Shown here piece after piece: positions 9,267-20,662 of a stretch of 64,000 nucleotides of DNA. The stretch covers positions 1 through 64,000 of the forward strand of contig PKCK01000030.1 of assembly GCA_002862085.1 (NCBI GenBank). The letters are read 5' to 3'. Position 1 is the first letter of the stretch. Every line of letters begins with the position of its first letter. The DNA is from Planctomycetota bacterium. Its GTDB lineage: Bacteria; Planctomycetota; UBA1135; GCA-002686595. Made by a program: the position numbers and the translations under genes. The notes under the pieces were generated by a model. It was given only the letters and a program-made list of their open reading frames with translations, was not told the origin of the DNA and ran no database searches.

Positions 9267-10463
9267 ATGACCCCCGCCCCCAGCGGCGCCACGGCCGGCA
9301 CCTGCGCGGCCGCGCTCTCGACGGAGCCCGACCTCGACGCCGCCGTGGCCGAGGTCGCGGACGCCGTCGATGGCCAGCTCGGCGGCCCGCCCGACCTCGT
9401 CGTGGCGTTCGCGACGCACCACCACGGAGGCGAGCTCCCGCGGCTGGGCGCCGAGCTGGTCGAGGCGACCTCCACCGGCGCGCTCGCCGGCTGCACCGGC
9501 GGGTGGACCATGGGCGGCGGACGCGAGGCCGAGGGCTCCCCCGGCGTGGCCGTGCTCGCGGCGCGCTTCCCCGGGACCGAGATCGAGGTCACGCACGTCC
9601 TGCCCCCCGCCGAGGGCGGACCCGAGACCCTCGACTTCGAGGTGGCGGATCCGGAGCGCGCGAGCGTCCTCGTGCTCGCCGACCCCTTCAGCTTCCCGAT
9701 CTCCGCGTGGCTCACCGAGTTCCAGCGCGGCAACCCCGGGGTGCCCCTCGTCGGCGGCCTCGCGAGCGGCGGGATGGCGCCGGGCCAGAACGTCCTCTAC
9801 GCGGGCGTCGACTCGGGCAACTCCGGCGCCGCGCTCATCACCCTGACCGGCGAGACGAAGATCGTGCCCGCGGTGAGCCAGGGGTGTCGCCCCGTGGGTG
9901 AGCCGCTCGTCGCCACGAGGGTCGAAGGCAACCTGGTCCTGGAGTTCCGCGGCCGGCCGGCTGCGAAGGTGATGTTCGAGGTCCTCGAGACCCTCGACGA
10001 GGACGACCGCAAGCTCTTCCAGAACGGCGCCTTCATCGGACGCGCCGTCGACCCCGCGCAATCCACCTTCCGACCGGGTGACCTGCTCGTACGGAACGTG
10101 ATGGGGATCGAACCCCAGCGCCACGCTCTGGCCATCGCGGACGACGGCATCCGCGCGGGCGTCACCCTCCAGCTGATGGTCCGCGACGCGCCGAGCGCGA
10201 GCGCCGAGCTCGAGGCCGTGCTCGACCTCGCAGGCCTGGAGACCGCCGGTGCAGCCTTCGGCGGGCTCGCGTTCACCTGCGCAGGCAGGGGGCAGGGAAT
10301 GTTCGGCAAGCGCGACCACGACGCCGCGGCGATCGAGCGCCGCTTCGGCCCCGGCTTCCCCCTCGCGGGCTTCTCCGCGAACGGCGAGATCGGACCGGTC
10401 GGCGGCCAACCCTTCCTGCACGCCTTCACCGCCAGCACGGCCCTCTTCGCGCCGCGCACCTGA
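9267..10463 (+). CDS. FIST domain-containing sensor protein
   Basis: 398 residues covering FIST N (about 20-210, with GCTGGWTMGGG) and FIST C (about 215-390, with GGLAFTCAGRG and PLAGFSANGEIGP). FIST proteins are proposed ligand-binding sensor domains, possibly for amino acids or small metabolites, often linked to signal transduction. This copy has no attached kinase or cyclase domain and no signal peptide. It starts 2 bases after the upstream small gene and ends 6 bases before the rhodanese gene, so these form a run that may be one operon. Confidence 0.88.
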   Translation: MTPAPSGATAGTCAAALSTEPDLDAAVAEVADAVDGQLGGPPDLVVAFATHHHGGELPRLGAELVEATSTGALAGCTGGWTMGGGREAEGSPGVAVLAARFPGTEIEVTHVLPPAEGGPETLDFEVADPERASVLVLADPFSFPISAWLTEFQRGNPGVPLVGGLASGGMAPGQNVLYAGVDSGNSGAALITLTGETKIVPAVSQGCRPVGEPLVATRVEGNLVLEFRGRPAAKVMFEVLETLDEDDRKLFQNGAFIGRAVDPAQSTFRPGDLLVRNVMGIEPQRHALAIADDGIRAGVTLQLMVRDAPSASAELEAVLDLAGLETAGAAFGGLAFTCAGRGQGMFGKRDHDAAAIERRFGPGFPLAGFSANGEIGPVGGQPFLHAFTASTALFAPRT

Positions 10464-10469
10464 CGAATC

Positions 10470-11018
10470 ATGGACTGGATCTCCATCGCACTGGGCGCCC
10501 TCGCCCTCATCCTCGCGCTGGCCTCGTTGGCGCGCGCCGGCGCCGCGTCCCAGGACGCCGTCGCGGCCCGCGCGGACGCCCAGCGCCGCGCGGGCGCCGT
10601 CGAAGAGGAGCTGCGCGCCGAGATCTCGGGCCTCCGCCGGCTGATCGGAATGGTCGCCGCCGGGGACACCCCGACGCGAGAGATGATCGAGGACGGCCAG
10701 CTCTGGCGTGACATCGACCCGCGCGAGGCCGCGGCGCTCGTGGAGCGCGAGGCGGAGGCCTTCGTGCTCGACGTGCGCACGCCGCAGGAGACGGCCGCTG
10801 GCGTGATCCGGGGCGCGATCCTCATCCCGATGGACGAGCTCGAGGAGCGCAAGCGCGAGCTCCCCAGAGACGGCCGCCCCGTGCTCGTCTACTGCGCCGC
10901 CGGCGGGCGCTCCGCCGCGGTCTGCGACCACCTCTCGAAGGACGGCTTCGAGAACCTCCACAACCTGACCGGGGGCTTCGGCGCCTGGCCGGGCGCGAAG
11001 GACCGACCCGCCTCCTGA
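10470..11018 (+). CDS. Membrane-anchored rhodanese-like protein
   Basis: 182 residues. An N-terminal transmembrane helix (residues 3-22, ISIALGALALILALASLA) is followed by a coiled-coil-like stretch (30-60, Ala/Arg/Glu rich) and a rhodanese domain (about 85-180). The catalytic cysteine is C142 in YCAAGGRSA, and the CH2A-like motif FVLDVRTPQE is present. Sulfurtransferase activity is therefore possible, and the anchor places the domain on the cytoplasmic or periplasmic face. The adjacent genes (FIST, CysQ-like phosphatase) suggest a loose sulfur link at most. Confidence 0.88.
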   Translation: MDWISIALGALALILALASLARAGAASQDAVAARADAQRRAGAVEEELRAEISGLRRLIGMVAAGDTPTREMIEDGQLWRDIDPREAAALVEREAEAFVLDVRTPQETAAGVIRGAILIPMDELEERKRELPRDGRPVLVYCAAGGRSAAVCDHLSKDGFENLHNLTGGFGAWPGAKDRPAS

Positions 11019-11044
11019 TCCATCTTCCCCACGCGACCCAAGCC

Positions 11045-11884
11045 ATGGCCTCCTCCAACCAAGACGCCGCCACCCTCGAGCGCGACCTCGCCTTCGCCGT
11101 CCATGCGGCCCGCGAGGCCGGCGCCCGTGGCCTCTCCCTTCGCGCGCTCGATCGCTGGGAGGGCAAGACCCTCGGAGACGTTTGCGACCAGGCCTGTGAT
11201 GGCTACCTCCACGGCCTGCTCGCGGGGCGCTATCCCGACGACGGTGTCCTGAGCGAGGAGACGATCGACACCCCGGATCGCCTGGGCCGCTCTCGCGTGT
11301 GGATCGTCGATCCGCTGGACGGGACCAAGGAGTACGCCCAGCTACGAAGCGACTGGGGCGTCCACGTCGCGCTCGCGGTGGACGGCCGCTGCGTGCTCGG
11401 CGCGGTGGCGCTCCCCTCGGAGGACCGGGTCTTCTACGGCATCGCGCAGGAGGGGGCTCGGCGCGCAGGCGTCGAGGGCGGAGAGGAGCTCACGCTCGTC
11501 GCCGGGGACTCGGAGCCCCCGGCGCGGCCCCGCATCGCGGTCAGCCGCAGCCACACGCCCGACTGGGTGGAGCGCTTCGCCGACGCCATGGATGGCGAGC
11601 TCGCGCCCTCGGGATCCGCGGGCTACAAGGCCTGCATGCTCCTCAGCGGCGACGCGGACATGTACGTGCACAAGGTCGGTCTCAAGGAGTGGGACACCTG
11701 TGCCCCGGAGACGATCGCGCGCAGCCTCGGCTGGCACGTCTGCCGGCTCGACGGCACCGAGCACGTCTACAACCAGCGCGACCCGCGCAATCACGAGCTC
11801 GTGATCTGCAGGCCGTCCGCGCGCGACCGCGTGCTCGCCGCGCTCGACGCCGCCGGCGCGCTCGAGGACCGCAAGGTCCAGTGA
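11045..11884 (+). CDS. cysQ: 3'(2'),5'-bisphosphate nucleotidase / inositol monophosphatase family (CysQ-like)
   Basis: 279 residues with the Li+-sensitive phosphatase signature: EE at 71-72, DPLDGTKEY at 89-97 and the C-terminal WDTCAPETIA. The DGTKEY form favours a CysQ-type 3'-phosphoadenosine 5'-phosphate (PAP) phosphatase over a true inositol monophosphatase. It would remove PAP produced by sulfate assimilation in the cytoplasm. Its TGA overlaps the GTG of the following kinase gene (GTGA), which indicates translational coupling. Confidence 0.85.
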   Translation: MASSNQDAATLERDLAFAVHAAREAGARGLSLRALDRWEGKTLGDVCDQACDGYLHGLLAGRYPDDGVLSEETIDTPDRLGRSRVWIVDPLDGTKEYAQLRSDWGVHVALAVDGRCVLGAVALPSEDRVFYGIAQEGARRAGVEGGEELTLVAGDSEPPARPRIAVSRSHTPDWVERFADAMDGELAPSGSAGYKACMLLSGDADMYVHKVGLKEWDTCAPETIARSLGWHVCRLDGTEHVYNQRDPRNHELVICRPSARDRVLAALDAAGALEDRKVQ

Positions 11885-12738
11885 GCGGCGTCGCGCTCCT
11901 CGGCGCCCACGGACCGTGGGTGGAGGAGCACCTGGGTGAGGTGCGTGAGGCCGCGGACGCCTCGTGGGATCACGGGGCCTCCGACGTGGTCCGCGTGACC
12001 TGCGCCGGCGGCTCCGCGTTCCTCAAGCGACACCGCGACCGACGGAAGTTCGATCAGGAGCGCGCCGCCTACGCCGACTGGTGCCCGGGCCTCGAGGCGG
12101 CGGCGACCCTCCTCGCGGCGACGGAGGCGCCGGGACCCGCGCTCCTCGTCGATGCGGTGCCCGGCGTGCCCCTCGCGCAGCTCACGTCTCTCTCCGTCGA
12201 CACCGAGCGCGCTCACTGGTCCCGCGCCGGCGCCTTCCTCGCGGCGCTCCACGCCCTCCCCCACGAGGACGAGGACGAGCTCTGTCTCCCCGACGCCTGG
12301 TCGCGGCGCGCCGAGGCCTGGGTGCGCCGCGCAGGCAGCACCATCACGCGAGAGGAGGCGGACGAGGTCCTCTCCCTCACGAGCGCGCCGTGGCCGGAGA
12401 CGGCCGAGCTCCCGCGCCGCGTCCCGTGCCATCGCGACTTCACGCCTCGTAACTGGATCGTCACCGAGGGATCGCTCGCGGTGATCGACTTCGAGCACGC
12501 GCGTCCCGACTGGGCGCTGGTGGATCTGGCCCGCGCGCTCGAGGAGATCCCGGAGGGCCGCGACGACCTCGTCGATGCTCTGTGGGCCGGCTACGGCGCG
12601 GATCGGGCGGCGCTCGAAGCGTTCCTGCCGCGGGTCCTCGCGGCCCAGGCGATCGCGAAGATCGCCTGGGCGAGAGAGCACGGGGACGCGCGCTTCGAAC
12701 GCTCGGGCAGGGAGCTCCTGCGACGCGCGTGCCCGTGA
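11881..12738 (+). CDS. Aminoglycoside phosphotransferase (APH)-fold kinase
   Basis: 285 residues from the GTG at 11881, which overlaps the upstream stop by 4 bases. Kinase landmarks are present: K49 in AFLKRH, the catalytic loop CHRDFTPRN (H184, D186, N191) and the metal-binding D203 in VIDFEHA. APH-fold kinases phosphorylate small hydroxylated substrates (sugars, choline, homoserine or drugs); the substrate here is not evident. Its pairing with a bisphosphate phosphatase suggests metabolite rather than antibiotic handling. There is no sign of recent transfer. Confidence 0.82.
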   Translation: MSGVALLGAHGPWVEEHLGEVREAADASWDHGASDVVRVTCAGGSAFLKRHRDRRKFDQERAAYADWCPGLEAAATLLAATEAPGPALLVDAVPGVPLAQLTSLSVDTERAHWSRAGAFLAALHALPHEDEDELCLPDAWSRRAEAWVRRAGSTITREEADEVLSLTSAPWPETAELPRRVPCHRDFTPRNWIVTEGSLAVIDFEHARPDWALVDLARALEEIPEGRDDLVDALWAGYGADRAALEAFLPRVLAAQAIAKIAWAREHGDARFERSGRELLRRACP

Positions 12739-13007
12739 TGGGCCTCGCGAACCCATCGATCGCAGTCTCGTCCCCGAAGGAAGCACCCGCCCCGAACACC
12801 GGGCACGGGACGCTCCTGACTCTCCTCGTCTGCGCCCCGGCCGTCGCGCAGGGCGCCGCGACATCGCCAGTGGCCGACGTCCTGGCTGCACGCGGCCTCG
12901 GCGCTGACCCCATGAGCCTCGGCGTGAGCGCCGGGCCGGACGGCACGACCCAGCTCACGTCGGGCGCGACGCCCGGCGGCGTCGTCGAGATCGTGCGGAC
13001 GCCCTGA
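12738..13007 (+). CDS. Possible short secreted protein or gene remnant (89 aa)
   Basis: A frame whose ATG overlaps the previous stop (TGATG at 12736-12740). A hydrophobic stretch LLTLLVCAPAVAQG around residues 30-43 resembles a signal peptide end, followed by ADPMSLGVSAGPDG and a short Gly/Thr tail. The first 30 residues are not signal-like, so the true start may differ, or this may be a decayed secreted-protein gene. I do not recognise it. Confidence 0.3.
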   Translation: MGLANPSIAVSSPKEAPAPNTGHGTLLTLLVCAPAVAQGAATSPVADVLAARGLGADPMSLGVSAGPDGTTQLTSGATPGGVVEIVRTP

Positions 13008-13024
13008 CACGCTGCGGAAAGCCG

Positions 13025-13193
13025 AGCGCCCGGCCCGGGCGTGCAACCGGGTCGGGCGCTGGCCCCGCCGCGGAGAGGCGGGGTGCTGCGTCGAGGGCCA
13101 ACCGTAACCCTGGCGGCAGCGAGTGAGGTTCGGGGGCGAGGCCCCCGAGGATCTTGGAGAGGATCCGGACACCGCGGCGCGGAGACGCCGCGG
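13025..13193. ncRNA. Hairpin-rich intergenic stretch, candidate structured RNA or compound terminator
   Basis: Five stems in about 170 bases: 13025-13038/13047-13060 (14 bp, one G-U), 13063-13069/13077-13083, 13130-13137/13141-13148, 13149-13153/13162-13166 and 13172-13179/13186-13193. Three loops contain GGAGA (13070-13076, 13154-13161, 13180-13185). The first stem could end transcripts from either side. It does not match RNase P, tmRNA, SRP or 6S RNA landmarks that I know. Strand and function are uncertain. Confidence 0.35.
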
Positions 13194-13205
13194 GTGGACT
13201 TCGTG

Positions 13206-13436
13206 TCAGGCGGCGGTTCCCTTGCGGTCGCGGCGGCCGGCGCCCTTGCGGGGGCGGCCCCCCTTGGTCTTGCGCGCCTCCATCTTGGCCTGGAAGGCGG
13301 ACCAGTCCGCCCCGGAGAGCAGTCGGACCTCGCTGCCGCACTCGACGCAGTAGGCCGTGTCGAGGCTCTGCAGGTAGCGAACGTAGTCGTTGCAGCAGGG
13401 GCAGAACTTCGTGTCGCTGTGGAAGGAGCTGTTCAT
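13206..13436 (-). CDS. Small zinc-ribbon protein (76 aa)
   Basis: From the ATG at 13436, the protein carries two CxxC pairs, FCPCCNDYV and YCVECGSEV, a classic four-cysteine zinc ribbon at about residues 12-35, followed by a very basic tail (KTKGGRPRKGAGRRDRK). The basic tail with a GRPRKG segment is like an AT-hook and suggests nucleic-acid binding. It lies alone on the minus strand with a 543-base upstream gap. No known family was assigned, but the cysteine pattern makes it a real gene. Confidence 0.7.
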   Translation of the reverse strand: MNSSFHSDTKFCPCCNDYVRYLQSLDTAYCVECGSEVRLLSGADWSAFQAKMEARKTKGGRPRKGAGRRDRKGTAA

Positions 13437-13979
13437 GGAGGTGCGTCGAGCGGGTCTGCGGTGGTGGGTCGCGGTGGACGGGGTGCCAGGGAGCACGGGG
13501 GTTGCCAGGTGTCGCCGCGGCACGGAGAAAGACCACAAGGATCGATCGCGAAAGAGCTTGCGCGCGCCGAACGACGCGCAGCGCGCGATCGGGCCCCACG
13601 CGCTCGCGTCGCGTTCCATGGACACGCCGGCAGCGCGGAGCAGGAAGGGACTTCCGAGCCGGTCCGCTCGAGCGCTGCGCGGCTGCACCGATCGGGGACC
13701 GGGCCCCGAGCACGGCCCCCTGAGCGCGTCACGTTCCGGGATGGTGAGCGATCGCGACGCGGGAGTCCGACGTCCACGGCGCGCGACGCGGCTCCGCACC
13801 CGCCTGGCCGGCCCGTCCGATCCCTCCTCCGCCCACGAGCGACTCCGGCGGCGCGCTCCATCGCGGGCCCGGGCCTCTCGATCCGCGCCCGCGGCCGCGC
13901 GATCGGCCGCGGGCGTCATCGGGGTCGCCCCGACGGTTAGACTCCGCCGCCCGATCCCGCCCCCAGGCCCCTTCGATCC
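13437..13979. other. 543-base intergenic region, no gene seen
   Basis: This lies between the divergent zinc-ribbon (minus) and rph (plus) genes. Open frames on both strands are arginine-rich shadows without recognisable motifs. It must hold the promoters for both genes, but no clear -35/-10 pair or operator could be picked out of the GC-rich sequence. Confidence 0.5.
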
Positions 13980-14702
13980 ATGCAGCGCAGCGACGGTCGT
14001 ACCCCCGACGAACTCCGCCCGATCACCTTCCAGCGCGGCTTCACCGAGCACGCGCAGGGGTCGGTCCTCGTGTCCTTCGGCCGAACGCGGGTGCTCTGCA
14101 CGGCCTGCGTCCAGGACGGTGTCCCCCACTTCCTCAAAGGGAAGGGGCGCGGCTGGGTGACCGCCGAGTACGCGATGCTCCCCAGCTCGACCCACGACCG
14201 CAAGCAGCGGGAGAAGGGCGTCCGGGTGGACGGACGCTCGGTGGAGATCCAGCGGCTCATCGGCCGCTCCCTGCGCGCCGTCGTCGACACGAAGGCGCTG
14301 ACGGAGCGCACGATCTGGATCGACTGCGACGTCCTCCAGGCCGACGGCGGGACCCGCACCGCCGCGATCAGCGGCGCGTGGGTGGCGCTGCACGACGCGG
14401 TCAGCTGGATGGACGAGAAGCGGCTGCTTCGCTCCTGGCCGATCCGCTCGAACCTCGGCGCGGTCTCGGTCGGGGTCGTCGAGGGGACGCCCCTGCTGGA
14501 CCTCTGCTACGAGGAGGACAGCAAGGCCGGGAGCGATATGAACCTCGTGATGACCGGCGAGGGCGATTTCGTCGAGGTCCAGGGCGCCGCCGAGGGCGCG
14601 GCCTTCAGCCGCAAGGAGCTCGACGCGCTGATCGACCTGGGCGAGCACGGCATCAGCAAGATCTTCGAGCTGCAGAAGGCGGCGCTCGCGGGGGACCGAT
14701 GA
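13980..14702 (+). CDS. rph: Ribonuclease PH
   Basis: 240 residues, the normal length. It begins [19 protein letters not shown], the standard RNase PH start, and carries the phosphate-binding and catalytic-core segments ([50 protein letters not shown]). It is a phosphorolytic 3'-5' exonuclease that trims tRNA 3' extensions in the cytoplasm. The following rdgB overlaps it as ATGA (14699-14702), an arrangement known from many bacteria. Confidence 0.96.
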   Translation: MQRSDGRTPDELRPITFQRGFTEHAQGSVLVSFGRTRVLCTACVQDGVPHFLKGKGRGWVTAEYAMLPSSTHDRKQREKGVRVDGRSVEIQRLIGRSLRAVVDTKALTERTIWIDCDVLQADGGTRTAAISGAWVALHDAVSWMDEKRLLRSWPIRSNLGAVSVGVVEGTPLLDLCYEEDSKAGSDMNLVMTGEGDFVEVQGAAEGAAFSRKELDALIDLGEHGISKIFELQKAALAGDR

Positions 14703-15316
14703 AGCTCCTCCTCGCCTCCGGCAACGCGAAGAAACTCGCCGAGCTCCAGCGCATGGCGACGCCCCTCGGCGTCGAGGTCGTGTCGCCGCGCGACGTCGGC
14801 GGCCTGCCCGAGGTCGAGGAGGACGGCGCGACCTTCCTCGCCAACGCCGCGAAGAAGGCGAGCTCGGGGGCGCGCGCGTCCGGTCTGTGGACACTGGCCG
14901 ACGACTCCGGCCTCTGCGTCGACGCCCTCGACGGGGCCCCCGGCGTCTTCTCGGCTCGCTACGCCGGGACCCACGGGGACGACGCCGGCAACAACGCCAA
15001 GCTCCTCGACGCCCTCGCCGACGTCCCGGACGGGGACCGCGGCGCGCGCTTCGTGTGCGCCCTGGCCCTCGCCCGACCGGGGAGCGGCGAGATCGCACAC
15101 GAGGTCGAAGGTCGCGTCGAGGGAGAGATCCTCCGGGAGGCGCAGGGCGAGGGGGGGTTCGGCTACGATCCGCTCTTCCGGTTCTCCGAGCCCGGATATC
15201 CCGAGACAGGACTGGTCTTCGGCGCGCTCTCCGCCGAAGAGAAGGCCGCCGTCTCGCACCGCGGCCGGGCCCTCCGCGCACTCGAGGAGGTCCTTCCCGC
15301 TCACCTCACCCCCTGA
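14699..15316 (+). CDS. rdgB: XTP/dITP diphosphatase (non-canonical purine NTP pyrophosphatase)
   Basis: 205 residues of the HAM1/RdgB family: [10 protein letters not shown] at the start (nucleotide-binding), [22 protein letters not shown] and [10 protein letters not shown] are diagnostic. It hydrolyses ITP, dITP and XTP to monophosphates, preventing their incorporation. Start ATG 14699 overlaps the rph stop, so it is translationally coupled to rph. The lepA start follows after 29 bases. Confidence 0.96.
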   Translation: MKLLLASGNAKKLAELQRMATPLGVEVVSPRDVGGLPEVEEDGATFLANAAKKASSGARASGLWTLADDSGLCVDALDGAPGVFSARYAGTHGDDAGNNAKLLDALADVPDGDRGARFVCALALARPGSGEIAHEVEGRVEGEILREAQGEGGFGYDPLFRFSEPGYPETGLVFGALSAEEKAAVSHRGRALRALEEVLPAHLTP

Positions 15317-15345
15317 CGCGGCCGCGACGCTCGCCGCGCCCTCCC

Positions 15346-17139
<1,794 letters not shown>

Positions 17140-17298
17140 CCCGCGCGAGAACCGCGCGCCCTGACGGCGCATCGCTGCGCGGGACCAGACGACACCGGGC
17201 ACCGTCAGGCGGCGGGGCGCGAGCGGCTCGGAGAATCCGCCGCGGTTCCCGGACCGCCTGCCGACGGACGCGCGGCCGAGCGCTATCCTCCGCGGGCC

Positions 17299-18870
17299 GT
17301 GGAGAGCACCGACGACACCGAACCGAACGCGAGTGAGACCCCGGCCGGGGAGTACGTCTCCTCCGCGCCGAAGACCAGCGCCCTCGGGGCCGACGCCCCC
17401 AAGGCCCGCAAGGGCGGGGACGACAAGGCGCACCCCTGGCGGGACAACATCGAGGCGATCACCATCTCGATCGTCACGATCGTGCTCTTCAAGTACTTCG
17501 TGCTCGAGGCGTACAAGATCCCGACGGGGTCCATGCAGCCGACGCTCATGGGCAACGAGGAGACGGGGATCTTCGACCGGGTCATCGTCGACAAGCTCAG
17601 CTACCACTTCCGCGACCCCGAGCGCTTCGAGATCGCGGTCTTCAAGTACCCGCTCGACAGCTCGAAGAACTACATCAAGCGCATCGTCGGGATGCCCGGC
17701 GAACGCCTGCGCATCGAGAACGGAGACCTCTTCGTCACGCCGAACGGTGAGACCGAGGAGCGCGTGCTCCGGCGCTCGCGCGCGATCCAGGACGCGCAGC
17801 TCAAGCGCCTGGATACCGAGGACGAGTGGGGCCTGCGCGGCGCGGCGAGCAAGTCCTGGACGGTCGAACACCGGGCCAGCGGCGACCGGATCGTGGCCGT
17901 GACGGGAGACGCGGGCGGTGTCCCCCGCCCGGCGACGGCCACCTATCCCGGCCGCACCTACTCCTCGATCACCGACGATTACCTCGACGGCTACCCGGAG
18001 GGCATCAAGGACAAGGTCATCGACGACCGCAAGAGCAGCAACATGTACCCGGTCCCCGATCTGCGCTTGCGGGCCAGCGTCCAGGCCGACGCGGAGTGCA
18101 CGCAGGTGGCGGTGGTGCTGCACGAGGGCGGAAGGCGCTACCGCTTCGTCCTGCCGGGCCCGGCGGCTCCAGCCGACCAGGTGGCGCACATCGAGGCCGT
18201 CGGCCTCGACCCCGCGCTGGGTCCGAAACAGACCTACGCCGCCCCCGAGGAACCGCTGCGCCTGATCGCGGGCGAGGAGATCGACCTGGAGGTCCAGAAC
18301 CTCAACGACCTGCTCAGCATGCGTGTGAACGGCGAGGAGCTCTGCCAGCTGGAGATCCCGCCCGGCCCCCGACGTCCCGAGTCCCGCGTCACTCTCGAGG
18401 TGGACGCCCCCGTCGGGAAGGGCGCCGTGCTCGACGAAGTCCGCCTGTGGCGCGACATCCACTACACCGTTCAGCCTCCCCAGCAGCGGCGGGAATGGCT
18501 CATCCCCGAGGGGCACTACCTCGTGCTCGGCGACAACACCCAGGACTCCTCCGACGCGCGGGACTGGACCTTCGCCCAGTTCCAGCTGGAGGGGGGCGAG
18601 GTGGTGCGCGGCAGCCGGCGCGGCGGCCCGCAGGTGCGACCCGACAGCAACCCCTACCCGGTCGGCGCGGTGCTGCGCCCCGACTACTGGGTCTTCCACG
18701 ACGACCTCGGCGAGCGCCACGTCCTCGAGCCCGACTCTTCGAAGCGCCTCCCGGACACCGACGAGATGGCGTCCTTCGTGCCACGCGATCTGATCCGCGG
18801 CCGCGCCGTCGTCGTGGTCTGGCCTTTCGCCTTCTGGCACGACGTCTATCGTCTGAAGTGGGTCCGCTGA
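17299..18870 (+). CDS. lepB: Signal peptidase I with a large insertion
   Basis: 523 residues from GTG 17299. One N-terminal membrane helix (about 52-68) precedes the catalytic Ser78 (PTGSMQPTL) and the general-base Lys127 ([12 protein letters not shown]). The final conserved box [13 protein letters not shown] begins at 411. Between about 145 and 400 lies a 250-residue insertion with beta-rich and lectin-like segments ([21 protein letters not shown]), far longer than in E. coli LepB. It cleaves signal peptides on the periplasmic side of the inner membrane. Extended forms are known in planctomycetes; the role of the insertion is unknown. Confidence 0.92.
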   Translation: MESTDDTEPNASETPAGEYVSSAPKTSALGADAPKARKGGDDKAHPWRDNIEAITISIVTIVLFKYFVLEAYKIPTGSMQPTLMGNEETGIFDRVIVDKLSYHFRDPERFEIAVFKYPLDSSKNYIKRIVGMPGERLRIENGDLFVTPNGETEERVLRRSRAIQDAQLKRLDTEDEWGLRGAASKSWTVEHRASGDRIVAVTGDAGGVPRPATATYPGRTYSSITDDYLDGYPEGIKDKVIDDRKSSNMYPVPDLRLRASVQADAECTQVAVVLHEGGRRYRFVLPGPAAPADQVAHIEAVGLDPALGPKQTYAAPEEPLRLIAGEEIDLEVQNLNDLLSMRVNGEELCQLEIPPGPRRPESRVTLEVDAPVGKGAVLDEVRLWRDIHYTVQPPQQRREWLIPEGHYLVLGDNTQDSSDARDWTFAQFQLEGGEVVRGSRRGGPQVRPDSNPYPVGAVLRPDYWVFHDDLGERHVLEPDSSKRLPDTDEMASFVPRDLIRGRAVVVVWPFAFWHDVYRLKWVR

Positions 18871-18872
18871 GC

Positions 18873-19658
18873 ATGGCGAACCTCGACCACCCGCCCCTCG
18901 ACGTCGAGGGGCTCGTCAAGGCGTACCGCGGCCGGCGCGTCGTGGACGGCGTCTACTTCCACGTGGAGCCCGGCGAGATCGTCGGCCTCCTGGGCCCCAA
19001 CGGCGCGGGGAAGACGACCAGCTTCCGGATGACCGTCGGCGTGGTCGAGCCGGACGCGGGCGCGGTGCGGCTCGGCGGCCAGGACTGCACGAAGCTGCCC
19101 ATGTACAGGCGCGCGCGGCTCGGGATGGGCTATCTGCCCCAGGAGTCGAGCGTCTTCCGCCAGATGACGGTGCAGGACAACGTGCTCGCCGTGCTCGAGG
19201 CGATCTCCATGGGACGCAAGGAGCGCCTGAAGGAGGCCCAGCGGCTCCTCTCCGAGCTGGAGCTGAGCCACCTCGGCGACAGCCGCGCGGACACCCTCTC
19301 CGGCGGCGAGCGCAGGCGCCTGGAGCTCGCGCGGTCCCTGGCGACCCGACCGTCGATCCTCCTTCTCGACGAGCCCTTCGCGGGCGTCGACCCGATCAAC
19401 GTCGAGGAGATCCAGACCCTGATCCAGCAGCTCCGCGAACAGGGCATCGGGATCCTGATCACCGACCACAACGTCCGCGAGACCCTCCAGAGCACGGACC
19501 GCGCTTACATCATCCACCAGGGCCAGATCCTGCGTGAGGGCACGGCGGACGAGCTCATCGCGGACCCCAGGGTCCGCGAGGTCTACCTCGGGCGGAACTT
19601 CGACGTGCCTGCCGCGCGCGGCGTGTCGGCCCAGGAAGAGCGCGAACTCATCGAGTAG
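18873..19658 (+). CDS. lptB: LPS-export ABC transporter ATP-binding protein
   Basis: 261 residues starting 2 bases after lepB. Walker [10 protein letters not shown] (41-49), the signature [13 protein letters not shown], Walker [13 protein letters not shown] and the switch histidine in [10 protein letters not shown] match LptB closely; FRQMTVQDN is also typical. It powers transport of lipopolysaccharide from the inner membrane across the LptBFG-C-A bridge, implying a Gram-negative envelope. The partners LptF, LptG, LptA and LptC are not in this window. Confidence 0.92.
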   Translation: MANLDHPPLDVEGLVKAYRGRRVVDGVYFHVEPGEIVGLLGPNGAGKTTSFRMTVGVVEPDAGAVRLGGQDCTKLPMYRRARLGMGYLPQESSVFRQMTVQDNVLAVLEAISMGRKERLKEAQRLLSELELSHLGDSRADTLSGGERRRLELARSLATRPSILLLDEPFAGVDPINVEEIQTLIQQLREQGIGILITDHNVRETLQSTDRAYIIHQGQILREGTADELIADPRVREVYLGRNFDVPAARGVSAQEERELIE

Positions 19659-19879
19659 GCCCATCGGTCGCGCCAGCCCGCCGCGGGAAATGTCCCGGGC
19701 AGCCCGAACCCTGCGCGTTCCAGGGGCCGATTCGTCTTGCTCGGGCCCCTCCCCTGGCCGATACGTCGGTATCCTCCTCGCCCAATTCCCGGCCGGGGGC
19801 CGCCATCGCGGCCCTCCGCAGCGCGCCGGGGCCCCAGCGCCGGCCGCGCACCGCGGCCCCAGGACCTCCGAATCGCTCC

Positions 19880-20635
19880 ATGAACATCGTCGCTTGCGTC
19901 AAGCGCGTGCCCTCCACCGAGGCGGTCGCCAAGCCGACCGCGGACGGCACCGGACTCGACTCCACCGGCAACCAGTACATGATCTCGTTCTACGACGAGA
20001 TCGCCGTCGAAGAGGCCGTCAAGACCAAGGAGGCCCTCGGCGCCGGTGAGGTGACCGTGCTCTCCATGGGCTCCCAGGGCGGCACGAAGGAGATCCGCGA
20101 GTGCCTCGCCAAGGGCGGCGACAAGGCCGTCGTCCTCGTGGACGAGGAGTGGGAGTCGCGCGACGCCCGCGCGACCGCCAAGGCACTCACCGCCCAGATC
20201 CAGTCCATGGGTGCGGACCTCGTCTTCATGGGCCGCGTCGCCACGGACCGCGACAACGCCGCGGTCGGTCCGATGGTCGGCACCTACCTCGGCTGGCCCT
20301 GCGTCACCGACGTGGTCTCCCTCGAGCTGGGTGACGGCGCGGGCACCGCGAAGGTCGAGACCGAGGCCGGCGTCGAGACGGTCTCCTTCTCCCTCCCCGC
20401 GATCATCACGTGCCAGAAGGGTCTCAACGAGCCGCGCTACGCCGGCCTGAAGGGGATCATGGCAGCCAAGAAGAAGCCCCTCGAGGAGGTCGCTCCCGAG
20501 GTGCCCGAGAACCAGATGACCGCCGTCGAGGTGGCCCTCCCCCCCGAGCGCCAGGAAGGCCGCATCGTCGGCGAGGGCGCCGACGCGGTGCCCGCGCTCA
20601 TCGACGCGCTCCGCAACGAAGCCAAGGTCCTCTGA
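19880..20635 (+). CDS. etfB: Electron transfer flavoprotein, beta subunit
   Basis: 251 residues, normal for EtfB. It starts MNIVACVKRVPSTEAVAK and contains the nucleotide-binding fold with GTKEIRECLAKGGDKAVVL and the family segment LPAIITCQKGLNEPRYAGLKGIMAAKKKP. It binds AMP and, with EtfA, accepts electrons from acyl-CoA and related dehydrogenases and passes them to ETF-quinone oxidoreductase. etfA follows after 27 bases, so both subunits come from one operon. Confidence 0.96.
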   Translation: MNIVACVKRVPSTEAVAKPTADGTGLDSTGNQYMISFYDEIAVEEAVKTKEALGAGEVTVLSMGSQGGTKEIRECLAKGGDKAVVLVDEEWESRDARATAKALTAQIQSMGADLVFMGRVATDRDNAAVGPMVGTYLGWPCVTDVVSLELGDGAGTAKVETEAGVETVSFSLPAIITCQKGLNEPRYAGLKGIMAAKKKPLEEVAPEVPENQMTAVEVALPPERQEGRIVGEGADAVPALIDALRNEAKVL

Positions 20636-20662
20636 TCACTGCACCAGGAGAGAACTAGAGCC

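Noticed and set aside
8880-10961. A very long minus-strand open frame over the FIST and rhodanese genes
   Set aside because: It is an antisense shadow caused by high GC: it lacks domain motifs and is rich in Arg, Gly and Ala, while the plus-strand proteins have complete families.
11881-12738. Aminoglycoside resistance gene
   Set aside because: The APH fold is shared by many metabolic kinases, the gene is coupled to a housekeeping phosphatase, and nothing suggests mobility.
18873-19658. Branched-chain amino-acid transporter ATPase (LivF/LivG)
   Set aside because: Motifs FRQMTVQDN and [10 protein letters not shown] and the length fit LptB; no Liv permease or binding-protein genes are near.
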